DNA from: CADCVQ01 sp963705315
GTDB lineage: Bacteria; Actinomycetota; Thermoleophilia; Solirubrobacterales; Solirubrobacteraceae
NCBI GenBank assembly: GCA_963705315.1
Contig: OY970068.1
Span: 62,001 to 126,000, forward strand
Length of the DNA stretch: 64,000 nt
Direction of reading: 5' to 3'
The notes under the pieces are model-generated. The model saw only the letters and a list, made by a program, of their open reading frames with translations, did no database searches and was not told the DNA's origin. Of the stretch, positions 49,891 to 59,024 are shown in pieces (positions within the stretch are counted from its first letter, which is position 1; every line of letters begins with the position of its first letter). A program made the position numbers and the translations under genes.

Positions 49891-51419
49891 GAGGCCGCCG
49901 CGCACCATCCGTCGGCGCGAACCCCGTGTTCATCGGGGCCGTCACGACGCTCGTCGTGCTCGCCGCCGTGCTGCTGGCCTACAACGCGAACAAGGGCCTG
50001 CCGTTCATCCCGAGCTTCGAGATCAAGGTCGACACGCCCAACGCCGTCCGTCTCGTCGTCGGCAACGAGGTGCGCGAGGGCGGCTTCCGCATCGGTCAGA
50101 TCACGAAGATCGAGCCGGTCAAGGCCGACGGCAAGCCGAGCGCCGCGCAGCTGACGCTGAAGCTCGACAAGTCCGCCACGCCGATCCCGGAGGACTCGAC
50201 CATCCGGATCCGGCCGCGCTCGGCGCTCGGGCTGAAGTACGTCGAGCTCGTGCGCGGCAGGTCCGGCAGCGCGCTCGAGGAGGGCGAGGTCATCGCGAGC
50301 AAGGAGGGCGCCGTGCCGCCCGAGCTCGACGACTTCTTCGCGATCTTCGACGAGCCGACGCGCCGCAACGTCGAGAGCGTCCTGGACTACTTCGGGACCG
50401 CGCTGGCCGGGCGCGGCCGCTCGCTGAACCAGACCCTCGCCGCGACCCCCGAGCTCTTCGGCGACCTGCCGCCGGTGATGCGCAACCTCGCCGCGCCGAG
50501 CACGCAGCTCGAGCGCATGCTGCGTGAGCTCGAGGACGGCGCGCGCATCGCCGCGCCGCTGTCGGACACGCTCGCCAACGGCTTTACGGGGATGGCCGAC
50601 ACCTTCGCGGCGCTCTCGATCGACGACGGCCAGCCTCTGCGCGACACGATCGAGCGCTCCCCGGGGACGCTCGGCGAGGGCATCTTCTCGCTACCGCTGA
50701 CGCGCCCGTTCCTCGCCCGACTGGCGGAGATCTCCCCCGAGCTGCGCGGGGCGGCGGCCGAGCTGCGGCTGAGCCTGCCGGCGATCAACCGCGCGCTGCT
50801 GGCGGGCATCCCGGTGCTGAAGCGCACCCCGCCGTTCAACCGCAAGCTCGAGCGCACGCTCGCGGCGCTGCGAGATCTCGCCGAGTCGCCGACGACCGAT
50901 CCCACATTGCGCGGGCTGACGGCGACGATGACGACGCTCAACCCGACGCTGCGGTGGATCGGCCCGCACCAGACGGTCTGCAACTACTTCAACTACTGGT
51001 GGACGCACCTCTCCGACCACCTGTCCGAGGAGGACGCCACCGGCACGCTGCAGCGCATCCAGGTGAAGTTCTCGCCGCTCACGCAGGAGAACCCGCTGGG
51101 CGAGTTCGGGCGGCCGTACCCCGCCAACGGCGGCACGGTGGATCCGATCACCCACGCGCTCCAGGGCGACGCCGTGAACTTCCACGGCCAGGACTACGGC
51201 GCCGCCGTCGACGCGAAGGGCAACGCCGACTGCGAGTCCGGCCAGCGCGGCTACCCCGACCGCCTGGCGACGGGCTTTGACCCGAGCCTGAACATCGTCA
51301 CCGACCCGCGCTCGCCAGGCAGCCAGGGCCCGACCTTCCGCGGCCGCGCCCGTGTCCCGGCCGGCCAGTCGTTCTCCGCTGAGCCGAACGGCATCGCACC
51401 CGCGGTGGTGAACCCATGA
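49887..51419 (+). CDS. MCE family protein 3 (MlaD domain)
   Basis: A 510-residue MCE protein. The anchor is PVFIGAVTTLVVLAAVLLAY (~10-30), then the MlaD domain (~40-120; DTPNAVRLVVGNEVREGGFR, IRPRSALGLKYVELVRG), a helical region (~140-340) and a ~160-residue C-terminal domain with CNYFNYWWTHLSDHLSEEDA and GDAVNFHGQDYG. The LRWIGPHQTVCNYFNYWW type of segment is shared by MCE proteins 3-5 of related operons. ATG overlaps the previous stop (ATGA). It contributes one subunit of the lipid-transfer assembly. Confidence 0.9.
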   Translation: MRGRRAPSVGANPVFIGAVTTLVVLAAVLLAYNANKGLPFIPSFEIKVDTPNAVRLVVGNEVREGGFRIGQITKIEPVKADGKPSAAQLTLKLDKSATPIPEDSTIRIRPRSALGLKYVELVRGRSGSALEEGEVIASKEGAVPPELDDFFAIFDEPTRRNVESVLDYFGTALAGRGRSLNQTLAATPELFGDLPPVMRNLAAPSTQLERMLRELEDGARIAAPLSDTLANGFTGMADTFAALSIDDGQPLRDTIERSPGTLGEGIFSLPLTRPFLARLAEISPELRGAAAELRLSLPAINRALLAGIPVLKRTPPFNRKLERTLAALRDLAESPTTDPTLRGLTATMTTLNPTLRWIGPHQTVCNYFNYWWTHLSDHLSEEDATGTLQRIQVKFSPLTQENPLGEFGRPYPANGGTVDPITHALQGDAVNFHGQDYGAAVDAKGNADCESGQRGYPDRLATGFDPSLNIVTDPRSPGSQGPTFRGRARVPAGQSFSAEPNGIAPAVVNP

Positions 51420-52999
51420 AGGGTCGCCGTGGACCGGGCCCGAGCTCGTTCGCCGTCGGCCTGGCGGTGGTCATCGTGTCGGTCATCGTCGTCTGGCTGG
51501 GCTTCTCCAAGGACGTGCCGCTGCTCAACGAGCCCTACGAGATCAAGGCCGCGTTCCGCGATACGAGCGGGATCAACAAGGGCTCCCCCGTGCGCGTCGC
51601 CGGCAAGGACATCGGCAAGGTCTCGGGCATCGAGTTCACGAGCCGCGGATCGCAGTCGGCGACCGTGACGCTCGCGATCGCCGACGACGACGCGCGGCCG
51701 ATCCACAACGACGCGAACGCGAAGATCCGCCCGCGCATCTTCCTCGAGGGCAACTTCTTCGTCGACCTGTCGCCCGGCTCCTCGTCGGCCGGCGAGATGG
51801 ACGACGGCGACACGATCCCCGCCGACCGGACTTCCAACCCCGTCCAGTTCGACCAGCTGCTCGCGGCGCTGAAGAGCGACACCCGCAACGACCTGCGCCA
51901 GGTCTTCACCGAGGTCGGGATCGCCCAGGACAACGGCGGGGCGAAGGCCTTCAACGACTCGCTGCGCTACCAGCCCGACGCCTACAAGTTCACCGCGATC
52001 GTCACCGAGGCGCTGCTCGGCAAGGCGCCGGGCGACCTCGGCGACTGGATCCGCGACCAGGGCATCGTCTCGGAGGCGCTCGAGGCCGATCCAGCCCAGC
52101 TGCGGGCGCTCGTGGTCGACTTCAACACCACCGCCGGCGCGTTCGCCGCGCGCGAGGCGTCGCTGCGCCAGGCCGTCGCCGAGCTGCCGCTGACGCTGCG
52201 CGCGGCGATCCCGACGCTCGACTCGCTGAACCGCGCCCTCCCCGACGTGCGTCGCTTCGCCGTCGCCGCCCGGCCGGGCGTGCGCTCGCTCGGGCCGACC
52301 GTCGATTCGCTGCTGCCGCTGGTCAAGCAGCTGCGCGGGCTCGTGCAGCCCGCCGAGCTTCAGGGCCTCGCGCGCCAGCTCAGCGCCGCGACGCCGCCGC
52401 TCGCGCGGGTCGCCAAGACCTCGGTTCCGGTGCTCCAGAAGCTGCGCGCCTTCGCGAGCTGCACGGCCGAGCAGCTCGTGCCGTTCGGCAACGACCAGCT
52501 CGTCGACGCGCGCTTCCCCGCCAACGGGCCCGTCTACCAGGAGGCGGCGAAGTTCCTGCCCGGCCTCGCCGGTGAGAGCCGCTCCTTCGACGCCAACGGC
52601 CAGTACTTCAAGGTCCTCGGCACCGGCGGCCTGGACACGGTCAACCTCGGCAACGGGCGCTTCGGCAGCGGGGCGATCACCGGCCACAACCCCGGGCCGG
52701 TCCGCACACGCCCGCCGCTGCGTCCGCACGTCCCGTGTGAGACGCAGGACGCGCCGGACCTGCGCTCGATCCCCAAGGGGGCACCGGCGACCGTCCGCAC
52801 CAACCGGGCGGCGGTGCGCGCCCGCAACGCGAAGTCCCAGGACGTCGCGGTCTCGATCATGCGCGCGCTGCTGAAGGCCCAGGGCTCCAAGCGCGGCGTG
52901 AGCGACACACCGCTCTCGCTCGCCCAGATCCGCCAGCTCGCGCAGCGCAACGGGCTGACCAAGCAGCTCGACAAGGCGCTGAAGGCGGCCGGGCAGTGA
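51416..52999 (+). CDS. MCE family protein 4 (MlaD domain)
   Basis: A 527-residue MCE protein. The anchor (FAVGLAVVIVSVIVVWLGF, ~10-28) leads to the MlaD domain (~38-120; FRDTSGINKGSPVRVAGKDI, RIFLEGNFFVDLSPGS), a coiled-coil region to ~330, and a C-terminal part with FASCTAEQLVPFGNDQLVDA. The last ~90 residues are basic (RTNRAAVRARNAKSQDVAV). The ATG overlaps the previous stop by four bases, and the next gene's GTG overlaps this stop, so all subunits are made in step. Confidence 0.9.
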   Translation: MKGRRGPGPSSFAVGLAVVIVSVIVVWLGFSKDVPLLNEPYEIKAAFRDTSGINKGSPVRVAGKDIGKVSGIEFTSRGSQSATVTLAIADDDARPIHNDANAKIRPRIFLEGNFFVDLSPGSSSAGEMDDGDTIPADRTSNPVQFDQLLAALKSDTRNDLRQVFTEVGIAQDNGGAKAFNDSLRYQPDAYKFTAIVTEALLGKAPGDLGDWIRDQGIVSEALEADPAQLRALVVDFNTTAGAFAAREASLRQAVAELPLTLRAAIPTLDSLNRALPDVRRFAVAARPGVRSLGPTVDSLLPLVKQLRGLVQPAELQGLARQLSAATPPLARVAKTSVPVLQKLRAFASCTAEQLVPFGNDQLVDARFPANGPVYQEAAKFLPGLAGESRSFDANGQYFKVLGTGGLDTVNLGNGRFGSGAITGHNPGPVRTRPPLRPHVPCETQDAPDLRSIPKGAPATVRTNRAAVRARNAKSQDVAVSIMRALLKAQGSKRGVSDTPLSLAQIRQLAQRNGLTKQLDKALKAAGQ

Positions 53000-54378
53000 C
53001 GCGCGTCATCCGCAAGAACCTCGGCCCGTTCGTCGCGATCATCGCGCTCGTCGTGATCGCGGTCGTCGTCGGCGCCTACATCCTCGACCAGCAGCGCTTC
53101 CAGTTCCCGTTCGTCGAGGAGAAGCCGACGCGCATCAACGTCGAGCTCGACACGGCGCAGGCGGTCACGCCGGGCCAGGGCCAGACGGCGCAGGTGGCCG
53201 GCGTGCAGATCGGCGACATCGGCGAGGTCTCGCTGAAGGACGGGCGCGCGATCGTCGGCCTGGACATCAAGCCCGAGTACTCCGACCTCATCCACCGCGA
53301 CGCGACCGCGATGCTGCGGCCGCGGACCGGGTTGAAGGACATGTACGTGCAGATCTTCCCCGGCACGGAGGGCCCGCCGGTCAAGGAGGGCTTCACGATC
53401 CCGGTGGCGGCGTCGCTGACCGATGTCGACCTCGACGAGATCCTCTCCCAGCTCGACAGCCGCACGCGCGACTACGTCACGCTGCTGGCCAACGGCGCCG
53501 GCGAGGGCCTGCGCGGGCGCGGCAAGGATCTCGCGCGGATCCTCAAGCGCTACGGGCCGACGGTGCGCGACCTCGGCCGGGTCAACGCGTCGCTGGCATC
53601 CGAGCGCGTCGCGCTGCGGCGGCTCGTGACGTCCCTGGCGAAGCTCAACCGCAAGCTCGCCTCCAAGCCGCAGGATCTCTCGCAGCTCGTCGACACGGCC
53701 GCCATCACGCTGCGCGCGTTCGCGTCCGAGCAGGGCAACCTGCGCGATGCCGTCGGCGAGCTCGGGCCGACGCTCCAGCAGGCGACGACGACGCTGCGGG
53801 CCGTCGGCCCGTTCGCCGACCAGCTCGGGCCCACGACCCGCGCGCTGATCCCGGCCGTGCGCGAGCTCGAGACCGTCAACGACTCGCTCGGGCCGTTCGC
53901 GCGGGAGGCGACGCCGATCGTGCGCACGAAGATCCGCCCCTTCACAAAGGTCGCGCAGCCGCTCGTGCGCGACCTCGCGCCGGCTGCGCGCGGGCTCGCC
54001 CGGACGCTGCCCGAGCTCAACCGCGACGCGAACGTGCTCAACCACTTCGTGAACATGCTCGGCCACAACCCCAACGGCCGCGAGGCGCCCGACAAGGCCG
54101 GGCGCGAAGAGGGCTACCTCTTCTGGCTGGCGTGGCTGACACACCAGACGGCGAACCTCCAGAGCCTCGAGGACGCCAACGGCCCGATCCGCCCGATCTA
54201 CCTCACCGGCACCTGCACGACGCTGACCGCGCTCGTCAACGAGAGCCCGCTGGCGGAGTTCGCGCTCGGGCTCTCGCCGGTGCTCGCGGCGGCGTGCGCG
54301 GACCCGATGACGCGCTCGCTCGACGTGTCCAAGGCGGTCCGGGCGACGGTCGGAGACCCCAAGGCGAAGAAGAAGTGA
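52996..54378 (+). CDS. MCE family protein 5 (MlaD domain)
   Basis: A 460-residue MCE protein with an anchor FVAIIALVVIAVVVGAYILD (~10-30), MlaD domain (~45-120; ELDTAQAVTPGQGQTAQVAG, LRPRTGLKDMYVQIFPG), a coiled-coil region and a C-terminal part with LNHFVNMLGHNPNGREAPDK and EEGYLFWLAWLTHQTANLQS. GTG start overlaps the previous stop (GTGA). The C-terminal Trp/His-rich block resembles the lipid-tunnel rim segments seen in other actinobacterial MCE proteins; that comparison is from memory of the family. Confidence 0.9.
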   Translation: MTRVIRKNLGPFVAIIALVVIAVVVGAYILDQQRFQFPFVEEKPTRINVELDTAQAVTPGQGQTAQVAGVQIGDIGEVSLKDGRAIVGLDIKPEYSDLIHRDATAMLRPRTGLKDMYVQIFPGTEGPPVKEGFTIPVAASLTDVDLDEILSQLDSRTRDYVTLLANGAGEGLRGRGKDLARILKRYGPTVRDLGRVNASLASERVALRRLVTSLAKLNRKLASKPQDLSQLVDTAAITLRAFASEQGNLRDAVGELGPTLQQATTTLRAVGPFADQLGPTTRALIPAVRELETVNDSLGPFAREATPIVRTKIRPFTKVAQPLVRDLAPAARGLARTLPELNRDANVLNHFVNMLGHNPNGREAPDKAGREEGYLFWLAWLTHQTANLQSLEDANGPIRPIYLTGTCTTLTALVNESPLAEFALGLSPVLAAACADPMTRSLDVSKAVRATVGDPKAKKK

Positions 54379-55790
54379 ACACCTCCGCCCCCACACTCGG
54401 CCGCCTGCTCATCATCAGCGCGTTCTCGCTCGTGTGCTTCGGGCTGCTGCTGTTCTTGTGGAAGGCGTTCGGCGGCCCGATCCCGCTGCAGCCCAAGGGC
54501 TACCAGGTCCAGGTCGCCTTCACGGACGCGACGACGCTCGCCGAGCAGGCCGACGTCCGCGTCGCAGGCGTGTCCGTCGGCAAGGTCGTCGCCAAGGATC
54601 TCGCGCCCGGCGGCAACCGCACGCTGGCGACGATCGAGCTCCAGGACAAGTACGCCCCGCTGCACACCGACGCGCGCGCGATCCTGCGCCAGAAGACGCT
54701 CATCGGCGAGACGTACGTCGAGCTGACGACCGGCAGCAAGGACTCGCCGACCGTGAAGGAGAACGGGCGCCTGGGCGACGGCCAGGTCGCGCAGGCCGTC
54801 GAGTTCGACGAGCTGCTGGAGATCTTCGACGAGCCGACGCGCAAGGCGTTTCGCGAATGGCAGGCGAGCGTTGCGAAGGCCGGGGCCGGCCGCGGGCGCG
54901 ACCTCAACGACGCGATCGGCAACCTCGGCGTGTTCGCCGAGAACGCGCAGGGCGTCGTCGACGTGCTCGCCAAGCGTCGCGAGGCGCTGACGAACCTCGT
55001 CAGGAACACGGGCCGGACCTTCGAGCAGATCACCCGCGACGAGGCCGCGCTGACGACGCTGATCTCGACGAACTCCGAGCTCTTCACCGAGATCGGGGCG
55101 CGCAGCGACTCGCTCGCGCAGGCGATCCGCATCTTCCCGACGTTCCTGGACGAGACGAAGCTCACGCTCGCCCGGCTGCGCACGTTCGCGATCAACACCG
55201 AGCCGCTCATCCGCGATCTCGAGCCGGTGCTCGACGACCTGCAGCCGACGATGGCGTCGCTGCGGCGCCTGTCGCCGGACCTCGAGAACCTCTTCGACAA
55301 CCTCGGGCCGCTCATCAGCGCGGGCGACAAGGGCCTGCCCGCGCTGTCGCGCGTGCTGCGCGGGCTGGACCCGACGCTCGAGGCCACCGGACCGTTCCTC
55401 CAGCAGCTCAACCCGCTGCTGCGCTACCTGGAGTTCAACCAGACGAAGGTCTCGGACTTCTTCAACATCGGCCCGGTCGCGCTCGGCGGCCTGCGCGGGA
55501 CGCTGCCCAACAGCAAGAGCAACGGGCACGTGCTGCCGCAGATCATCATGTTCGGCGCCGAGTCGCTGCCGGCGCTCACGCGCAGCAGCTCCAACCGCGG
55601 CAACGCCTACCTGAAGCCGAACTCCTTGCGCGATCCCAACACGCTCGTGCTGCCGAGCTTTGACTGCAACAACAGCGGCGAGAAGGGGCCGAGCGCGACG
55701 CCGGGCTGCAAGCCGCAGGGGATCGTCCCGTTCGGCGGCCAGAGCCTGACGTTCCCGCAGGTGCAAGCGGGCGCCGTCGACGGGAAGTAG
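54375..55790 (+). CDS. MCE family protein 6 (MlaD domain)
   Basis: A 471-residue MCE protein, the last of the operon. The anchor is LLIISAFSLVCFGLLLFLW (~11-30), with Cys21 in it, then an MlaD domain (~38-120; VAFTDATTLAEQADVRVAGV, LRQKTLIGETYVELTTGS), coiled coil (~140-350) and a C-terminal domain with LLRYLEFNQTKVSDFFNIGP. GTG start 54375 overlaps the previous stop (GTGA). An upstream in-frame methionine (54132) lies inside gene 5 and was rejected. Three nt later the PfkB kinase gene begins. Confidence 0.9.
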   Translation: MNTSAPTLGRLLIISAFSLVCFGLLLFLWKAFGGPIPLQPKGYQVQVAFTDATTLAEQADVRVAGVSVGKVVAKDLAPGGNRTLATIELQDKYAPLHTDARAILRQKTLIGETYVELTTGSKDSPTVKENGRLGDGQVAQAVEFDELLEIFDEPTRKAFREWQASVAKAGAGRGRDLNDAIGNLGVFAENAQGVVDVLAKRREALTNLVRNTGRTFEQITRDEAALTTLISTNSELFTEIGARSDSLAQAIRIFPTFLDETKLTLARLRTFAINTEPLIRDLEPVLDDLQPTMASLRRLSPDLENLFDNLGPLISAGDKGLPALSRVLRGLDPTLEATGPFLQQLNPLLRYLEFNQTKVSDFFNIGPVALGGLRGTLPNSKSNGHVLPQIIMFGAESLPALTRSSSNRGNAYLKPNSLRDPNTLVLPSFDCNNSGEKGPSATPGCKPQGIVPFGGQSLTFPQVQAGAVDGK

Positions 55791-55793
55791 GCA

Positions 55794-56669
55794 GTGGGCG
55801 GCGGCGAAGGCGTCCGCGTCGGCGTCGTCGGGCACGTCGAGTGGGTGCAGTTCGCGTGCGTCCCGCGCGTCCCGCGGGCCGGCGAGATCGTCCACGCCAG
55901 CGACGTGTTTTCCGACGCGGCCGGCGGCGGGTCGGTCGCCGCCGTACAGCTGCGCAAGCTCGCGGGCGCCGCGACGTTCCTGACCGCGCTCGGCGAGGAC
56001 GGCGAAGGCCGGCGGGCGGCGCAGCGGCTGCGCGAGCACTACGGCGTCACGCTGCACGCCGCTGTGCGGGCGGCGGGCCAGCGGCGCACGTTCACGTTCC
56101 TCGACGAGGCGGGCGAGCGCACGATCACGGTGCTCGGCGAGCGGATCGTGCCCGCGCTGGACGACCCGCTGCCGTGGGACACGCTCTGCGAGCTCGACGG
56201 GATCTACCTGACCGGCGGCGACGCGGCCGCCGTGCGCGCCGCGCGGGCGGCGCGAGTGCTCGTCGCGACCCCGCGCGCGCTGGGCGCGCTACGGGAGTCC
56301 GGCGTGCTGCTCGACGTGCTCGTCGGCAGCGCGACGGACCCGGGCGAGGTGTACGAAGCGGGGGTGTTGGACCCTGATCCGCGGGTGGTCGTCCGCACGC
56401 GCGGCGCGGACGGCGGCGCGTGGGAGGCGACGGGCGCGGGTGACGACGTTCCCGCGTGGCTACCCGAGGCGGCGTCGGGGGAATGGGAGGCGACGTCGCT
56501 TCCGGCCGCGCCGGTGGACGCCTACGGCTGCGGCGACTCGTTCGCGGCGGCGCTGGCGTACGGGCTGGCGGCGGGGATGGGGCTGGTCGAGGCGTTGGAG
56601 CTGGGAGCGCGCTGCGGAGCGGCGTGTTTGTGCGGGCGCGGGCCGTATGAGGGGCAACTGGCGCTGTAG
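55794..56669 (+). CDS. PfkB-family carbohydrate/nucleoside kinase
   Basis: A 291-residue ribokinase-type protein. PRAGEIVHASDVFSDAAGGG is the substrate-binding start (GG motif), and VDAYGCGDSFAAALAYGLAA is PfkB signature 2, with the catalytic Asp in GCGD (the usual form is TGAGD, so two positions differ). An ATP-binding helix follows. PfkB enzymes phosphorylate sugars or nucleosides. GTG start is 3 nt after the last MCE gene, so it is probably cotranscribed, although a functional link to lipid transport is not evident. Confidence 0.82.
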   Translation: MGGGEGVRVGVVGHVEWVQFACVPRVPRAGEIVHASDVFSDAAGGGSVAAVQLRKLAGAATFLTALGEDGEGRRAAQRLREHYGVTLHAAVRAAGQRRTFTFLDEAGERTITVLGERIVPALDDPLPWDTLCELDGIYLTGGDAAAVRAARAARVLVATPRALGALRESGVLLDVLVGSATDPGEVYEAGVLDPDPRVVVRTRGADGGAWEATGAGDDVPAWLPEAASGEWEATSLPAAPVDAYGCGDSFAAALAYGLAAGMGLVEALELGARCGAACLCGRGPYEGQLAL

Positions 56670-56711
56670 GCCAGTGGTCGGTCGGCCCCGGTCCGCTTGG
56701 TGTTGCGAAGC

Positions 56712-56957
56712 CAACGGCAGCATTGAGAGAACGAGGCAGCGAGGCCGCCGCGAGCCCCGTCAAACGGCAGGGATCCGGACGAGTTCGCAGTTTGACGCGT
56801 ATATGAGGCACAACTGCGAACTCGTCGATCCGACGCCGCCGAGTTCGCAGTTCGACGCGTATATGAGGCACAACTGCGAACTCGTGGATCCGAACGCGCT
56901 CTCGCGTCCCGCCAAGCCGCTCCAAACCCGCATCCCTTTCGATGCAGTTTCGTGAAC
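56712..56957. repeat. ACAGCATCGATAA-armed element with two identical-stem hairpins, copy 4
   Basis: Diverged arms (AACGGCAGCATTGAGAGAAC at 56712; CATCCCTTTCGATGCAGTTT near 56931) enclose two copies of a hairpin with perfect stems GAGTTCGCAGTT/AACTGCGAACTC and a loop containing GACGCGTATATGAGGC (56780-56825 and 56841-56886). The two copies differ at one loop-side base. It lies between convergent genes, in a 314-bp gap with no other content. Confidence 0.75.
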
Positions 56958-56983
56958 CCCGCGCCCCCGGCCCTCGAACGGCT

Positions 56984-57331
56984 TTAGGCCCCCAGCACCC
57001 GCCGCAGCGCATCGAACGCCGACTCCCCGCGCTCCTGCTCGACGAGCTCGCGCATGACCTTGCCGCGGTAGGCCTCGATCGAGCCGTCGCCGCGAACGTC
57101 GGCGCCGGCGCGCACGGCTGGGCGCAGGCGGCCCGGGCCCGTGAGCTCGCCGCGGGCGGAGACCTGGGCGACCGGCTCGTACTCGCGCCGGAACGCCCGC
57201 GCCGTGTCGCGTCTGGCCTCGCCGCCGAGGTTCGAGAGGCGATGCTCCAGCAGCTCGATGGCTCCTCCGAGGGTGTCGCTGCGCTCGCGGGTGACGGTCG
57301 AGCCGACGCGGATCTTCACGGTGTACGCCAC
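56984..57331 (-). CDS. Hypothetical soluble protein
   Basis: A 115-residue protein beginning (GTG 57331) with VAYTVKIRVGSTVTRERSDT, then LGGAIELLEHRLSNLGGEAR, DTARAFRREYEPVAQVSARG and IEAYRGKVMRELVEQERGES. One strand-helix-strand-helix domain is likely, with a basic surface. I do not recognise a named family. GTG 57331 was preferred over 57376 because the upstream codons overlap the divergent lipoprotein start. It diverges from the twin lipoprotein genes. Confidence 0.6.
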   Translation of the reverse strand: MAYTVKIRVGSTVTRERSDTLGGAIELLEHRLSNLGGEARRDTARAFRREYEPVAQVSARGELTGPGRLRPAVRAGADVRGDGSIEAYRGKVMRELVEQERGESAFDALRRVLGA

Positions 57332-57366
57332 GCGGTGATCGTAAGGGGACGTAGACTGCGCGCCGC

Positions 57367-57849
57367 ATGAGGCCATCGCGCACCGCGCTGTTGACGATCG
57401 CCACGCTCGCGCTGGGCGTCGGTGCCTGCGGTGGCGGGGGCGACGGCGACGACAAGCTCGCGAAGGCCGACCTGGCCAAGCAGGCCAGCGCGATCTGCAA
57501 GGAGTTCGACGAGAAGATCAAGGCGGTCCCGCAGCCGACCGGCGCGCGCGACCCCGGCAGCGCCGCCGCGTACTACGAGAAGACGCGACCGCTCATCGAG
57601 GGCTCGATCGCCGAGCTCGAGAAGCTCGAGCCCGACGACGCCGTCCAGCAGGACTGGAAGACGTTCATCGACAAGCAGAACGAGGCCGCGCGACTCCTCT
57701 CTACCCTTCTCACGCAGATCAAGGCCCGTGACGCCGCCGCCCAGCAAACGCTCGCGCAGATCAACGAGGCGGTCGCCGACGGCAGCGCGGCGGTCCGGCG
57801 CATCGGCGCAGATGGCTGCGCGTCGGCGCCCGCATCGTCCTCGAGCTGA
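57367..57849 (+). CDS. Lipoprotein, twin 1
   Basis: A 160-residue lipoprotein. The signal (RPSRTALLTIATLALGVGAC) has lipobox LGVGAC, with lipidated Cys21, then a Gly/Asp-rich linker. The mature part is helical: LAKQASAICKEFDEKIKAVP, YEKTRPLIEGSIAELEKLEP and TLLTQIKARDAAAQQTLAQI, with a Cys pair (ICKEF, DGCAS) that could form a disulfide. It resembles the next gene in length, lipobox, helix order and Cys positions, so the two are tandem paralogues. Function is unknown; a periplasmic scaffold or binding role is possible. Confidence 0.72.
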   Translation: MRPSRTALLTIATLALGVGACGGGGDGDDKLAKADLAKQASAICKEFDEKIKAVPQPTGARDPGSAAAYYEKTRPLIEGSIAELEKLEPDDAVQQDWKTFIDKQNEAARLLSTLLTQIKARDAAAQQTLAQINEAVADGSAAVRRIGADGCASAPASSSS

Positions 57850-57870
57850 CCCCTCCCGAAGGAGCCGCAC

Positions 57871-58338
57871 ATGACTCGTAGATTCACCGTCCCGTTCACC
57901 GTCGCCGCCATGGCGCTCGGCGCGGGAGCCTGCGGAGGAGAAGACAGCACGCAGACGCTGCCCCGCGCCGAGTTCTCCACCCAGGCCAACGCGGTCTGCG
58001 CGAAGTTCGAGAAGCAAATCGACGCGATCCCTACGCCGACCGGTGGCGGCAGTGACGACGAGCAGCTCAAGCGGTACGCCGACTACGTCGACAAGGTTGC
58101 GCCGGTGACCTCCAAGGCGCACGACGAGCTGAGCGCCCTCGCCCCCGACGACGAGGCGCTGGCGAAGAAGTGGGACGCGTACCTCGACCAGGTCGAGGAC
58201 GGCATCGACGACATCGAGGAGAGCGCCGACAAGGCGCGCGACGGCGACAAGGCCGGCACGCAGGCGGCGGCCAAGCGCCTGTCTGCTCGCAACCCCGACG
58301 CCGAGCCGATCACCGGCAAGGGCGCCTGCGCCGGGTAG
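57871..58338 (+). CDS. Lipoprotein, twin 2
   Basis: A 155-residue lipoprotein. Lipobox LGAGAC gives lipidated Cys21, followed by GGEDSTQTLPRAEFSTQANA and VCAKFEKQIDAIPTPTGGGS, then helices with YADYVDKVAPVTSKAHDELS and a terminal GKGACAG. The xxCxKFxxxIxAxP pattern is shared with twin 1. A ribosome-binding site (GAAGGAG) precedes ATG 57871. It is cotranscribed with twin 1 (21-nt gap) and ends 4 nt before the convergent tenA stop. Confidence 0.72.
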   Translation: MTRRFTVPFTVAAMALGAGACGGEDSTQTLPRAEFSTQANAVCAKFEKQIDAIPTPTGGGSDDEQLKRYADYVDKVAPVTSKAHDELSALAPDDEALAKKWDAYLDQVEDGIDDIEESADKARDGDKAGTQAAAKRLSARNPDAEPITGKGACAG

Positions 58339-58342
58339 CCGC

Positions 58343-59020
58343 TCAGACGGGCCACGCCTCGCGGCGCCAGCCCATGTCCCAGAACATCCACTCGTAGCGC
58401 GACGTGACGCCAAAGCGCGCGGCCGCCGCGGCGCGGTCGCCCGCCGACAGCGTCGGACCGATCCGGTCGGTCAGGTCGAGGACGGCCTGGACGACGGCGC
58501 CGAACTCCTCCCCGCCGTAGGTCTCGATCCAGCGCGCGTACAGCGGGTTCGGGGAACCGCGCGTCAGCAGCTCGCTCCCGACCTCGCGGTAGATCCAGTA
58601 GCACGGCAGCACGGCGCCGAGCGCCTCGGCGAACGAGCCGCCGTAGGCGCTGGCGAGCAGGTAGCTGCAGTACGCGACGTTCGTCGGTGCCATCGGCGTC
58701 GCGGCGATCGTCTCCTCGGTCAGGCCCATCGCCGCGAAGAAGGACTCGTGCAGCTCGCGCTCGACGGCGATCGCGCCGGCGGCGTGCTCGGCGAACATCG
58801 CGATCGCCGGCTCGCCGGGGGCGCGCGCCGCGCAGACGCTCAGCGCTCGCGCGTACTCGCGCAGGTAGTGCGCGTCCTGCACGACGTAGAACGCGAACGC
58901 CGCCTCATCCAGGTCGCCGCTCGTCAGGCCCGCGATGAACGGGTGCGCGAGGATCTCGGCATAGACGTCCTCGATCCCCGCCCAGAGGCTCGCGCTGAAG
59001 GCGCCGCTCTCGCCGGCCAA
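58343..59020 (-). CDS. tenA: TenA family thiaminase/aminohydrolase
   Basis: A 225-residue helical protein of the TenA/thiaminase II family. Landmarks are ILAHPFIAGLTSGDLDEAAF, YVVQDAHYLREYARALSVCA with the DxxYL active-site helix, AFSMTP-like TPMAPTNVAYCSYLLASAY, GAVLPCYWIYREVGSELLTR and MFWDMGW at the end. It hydrolyses thiamine or its pyrimidine breakdown product, salvaging HMP. The start is TTG 59020, 4 nt after the citrate synthase stop, since no ATG or GTG occurs in a suitable place; so it would be cotranscribed with gltA. Confidence 0.88.
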   Translation of the reverse strand: MAGESGAFSASLWAGIEDVYAEILAHPFIAGLTSGDLDEAAFAFYVVQDAHYLREYARALSVCAARAPGEPAIAMFAEHAAGAIAVERELHESFFAAMGLTEETIAATPMAPTNVAYCSYLLASAYGGSFAEALGAVLPCYWIYREVGSELLTRGSPNPLYARWIETYGGEEFGAVVQAVLDLTDRIGPTLSAGDRAAAAARFGVTSRYEWMFWDMGWRREAWPV

Positions 59021-59024
59021 CCGC

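Noticed and set aside
48313..49908. Long minus-strand ORF opposite MCE gene 2 (also 52534-54396 and 54198-56057 opposite others)
   Set aside because: Shadow frames of high-GC genes: Arg/Ala/Val-rich low-complexity translation, no domains, and the plus-strand genes have clear MlaD domains.
56780..56886. Two direct 45-bp repeats resembling a CRISPR array
   Set aside because: Only two copies, spacing of 16 bp, and each repeat is a perfect hairpin inside an intergenic repeat element; no cas genes.
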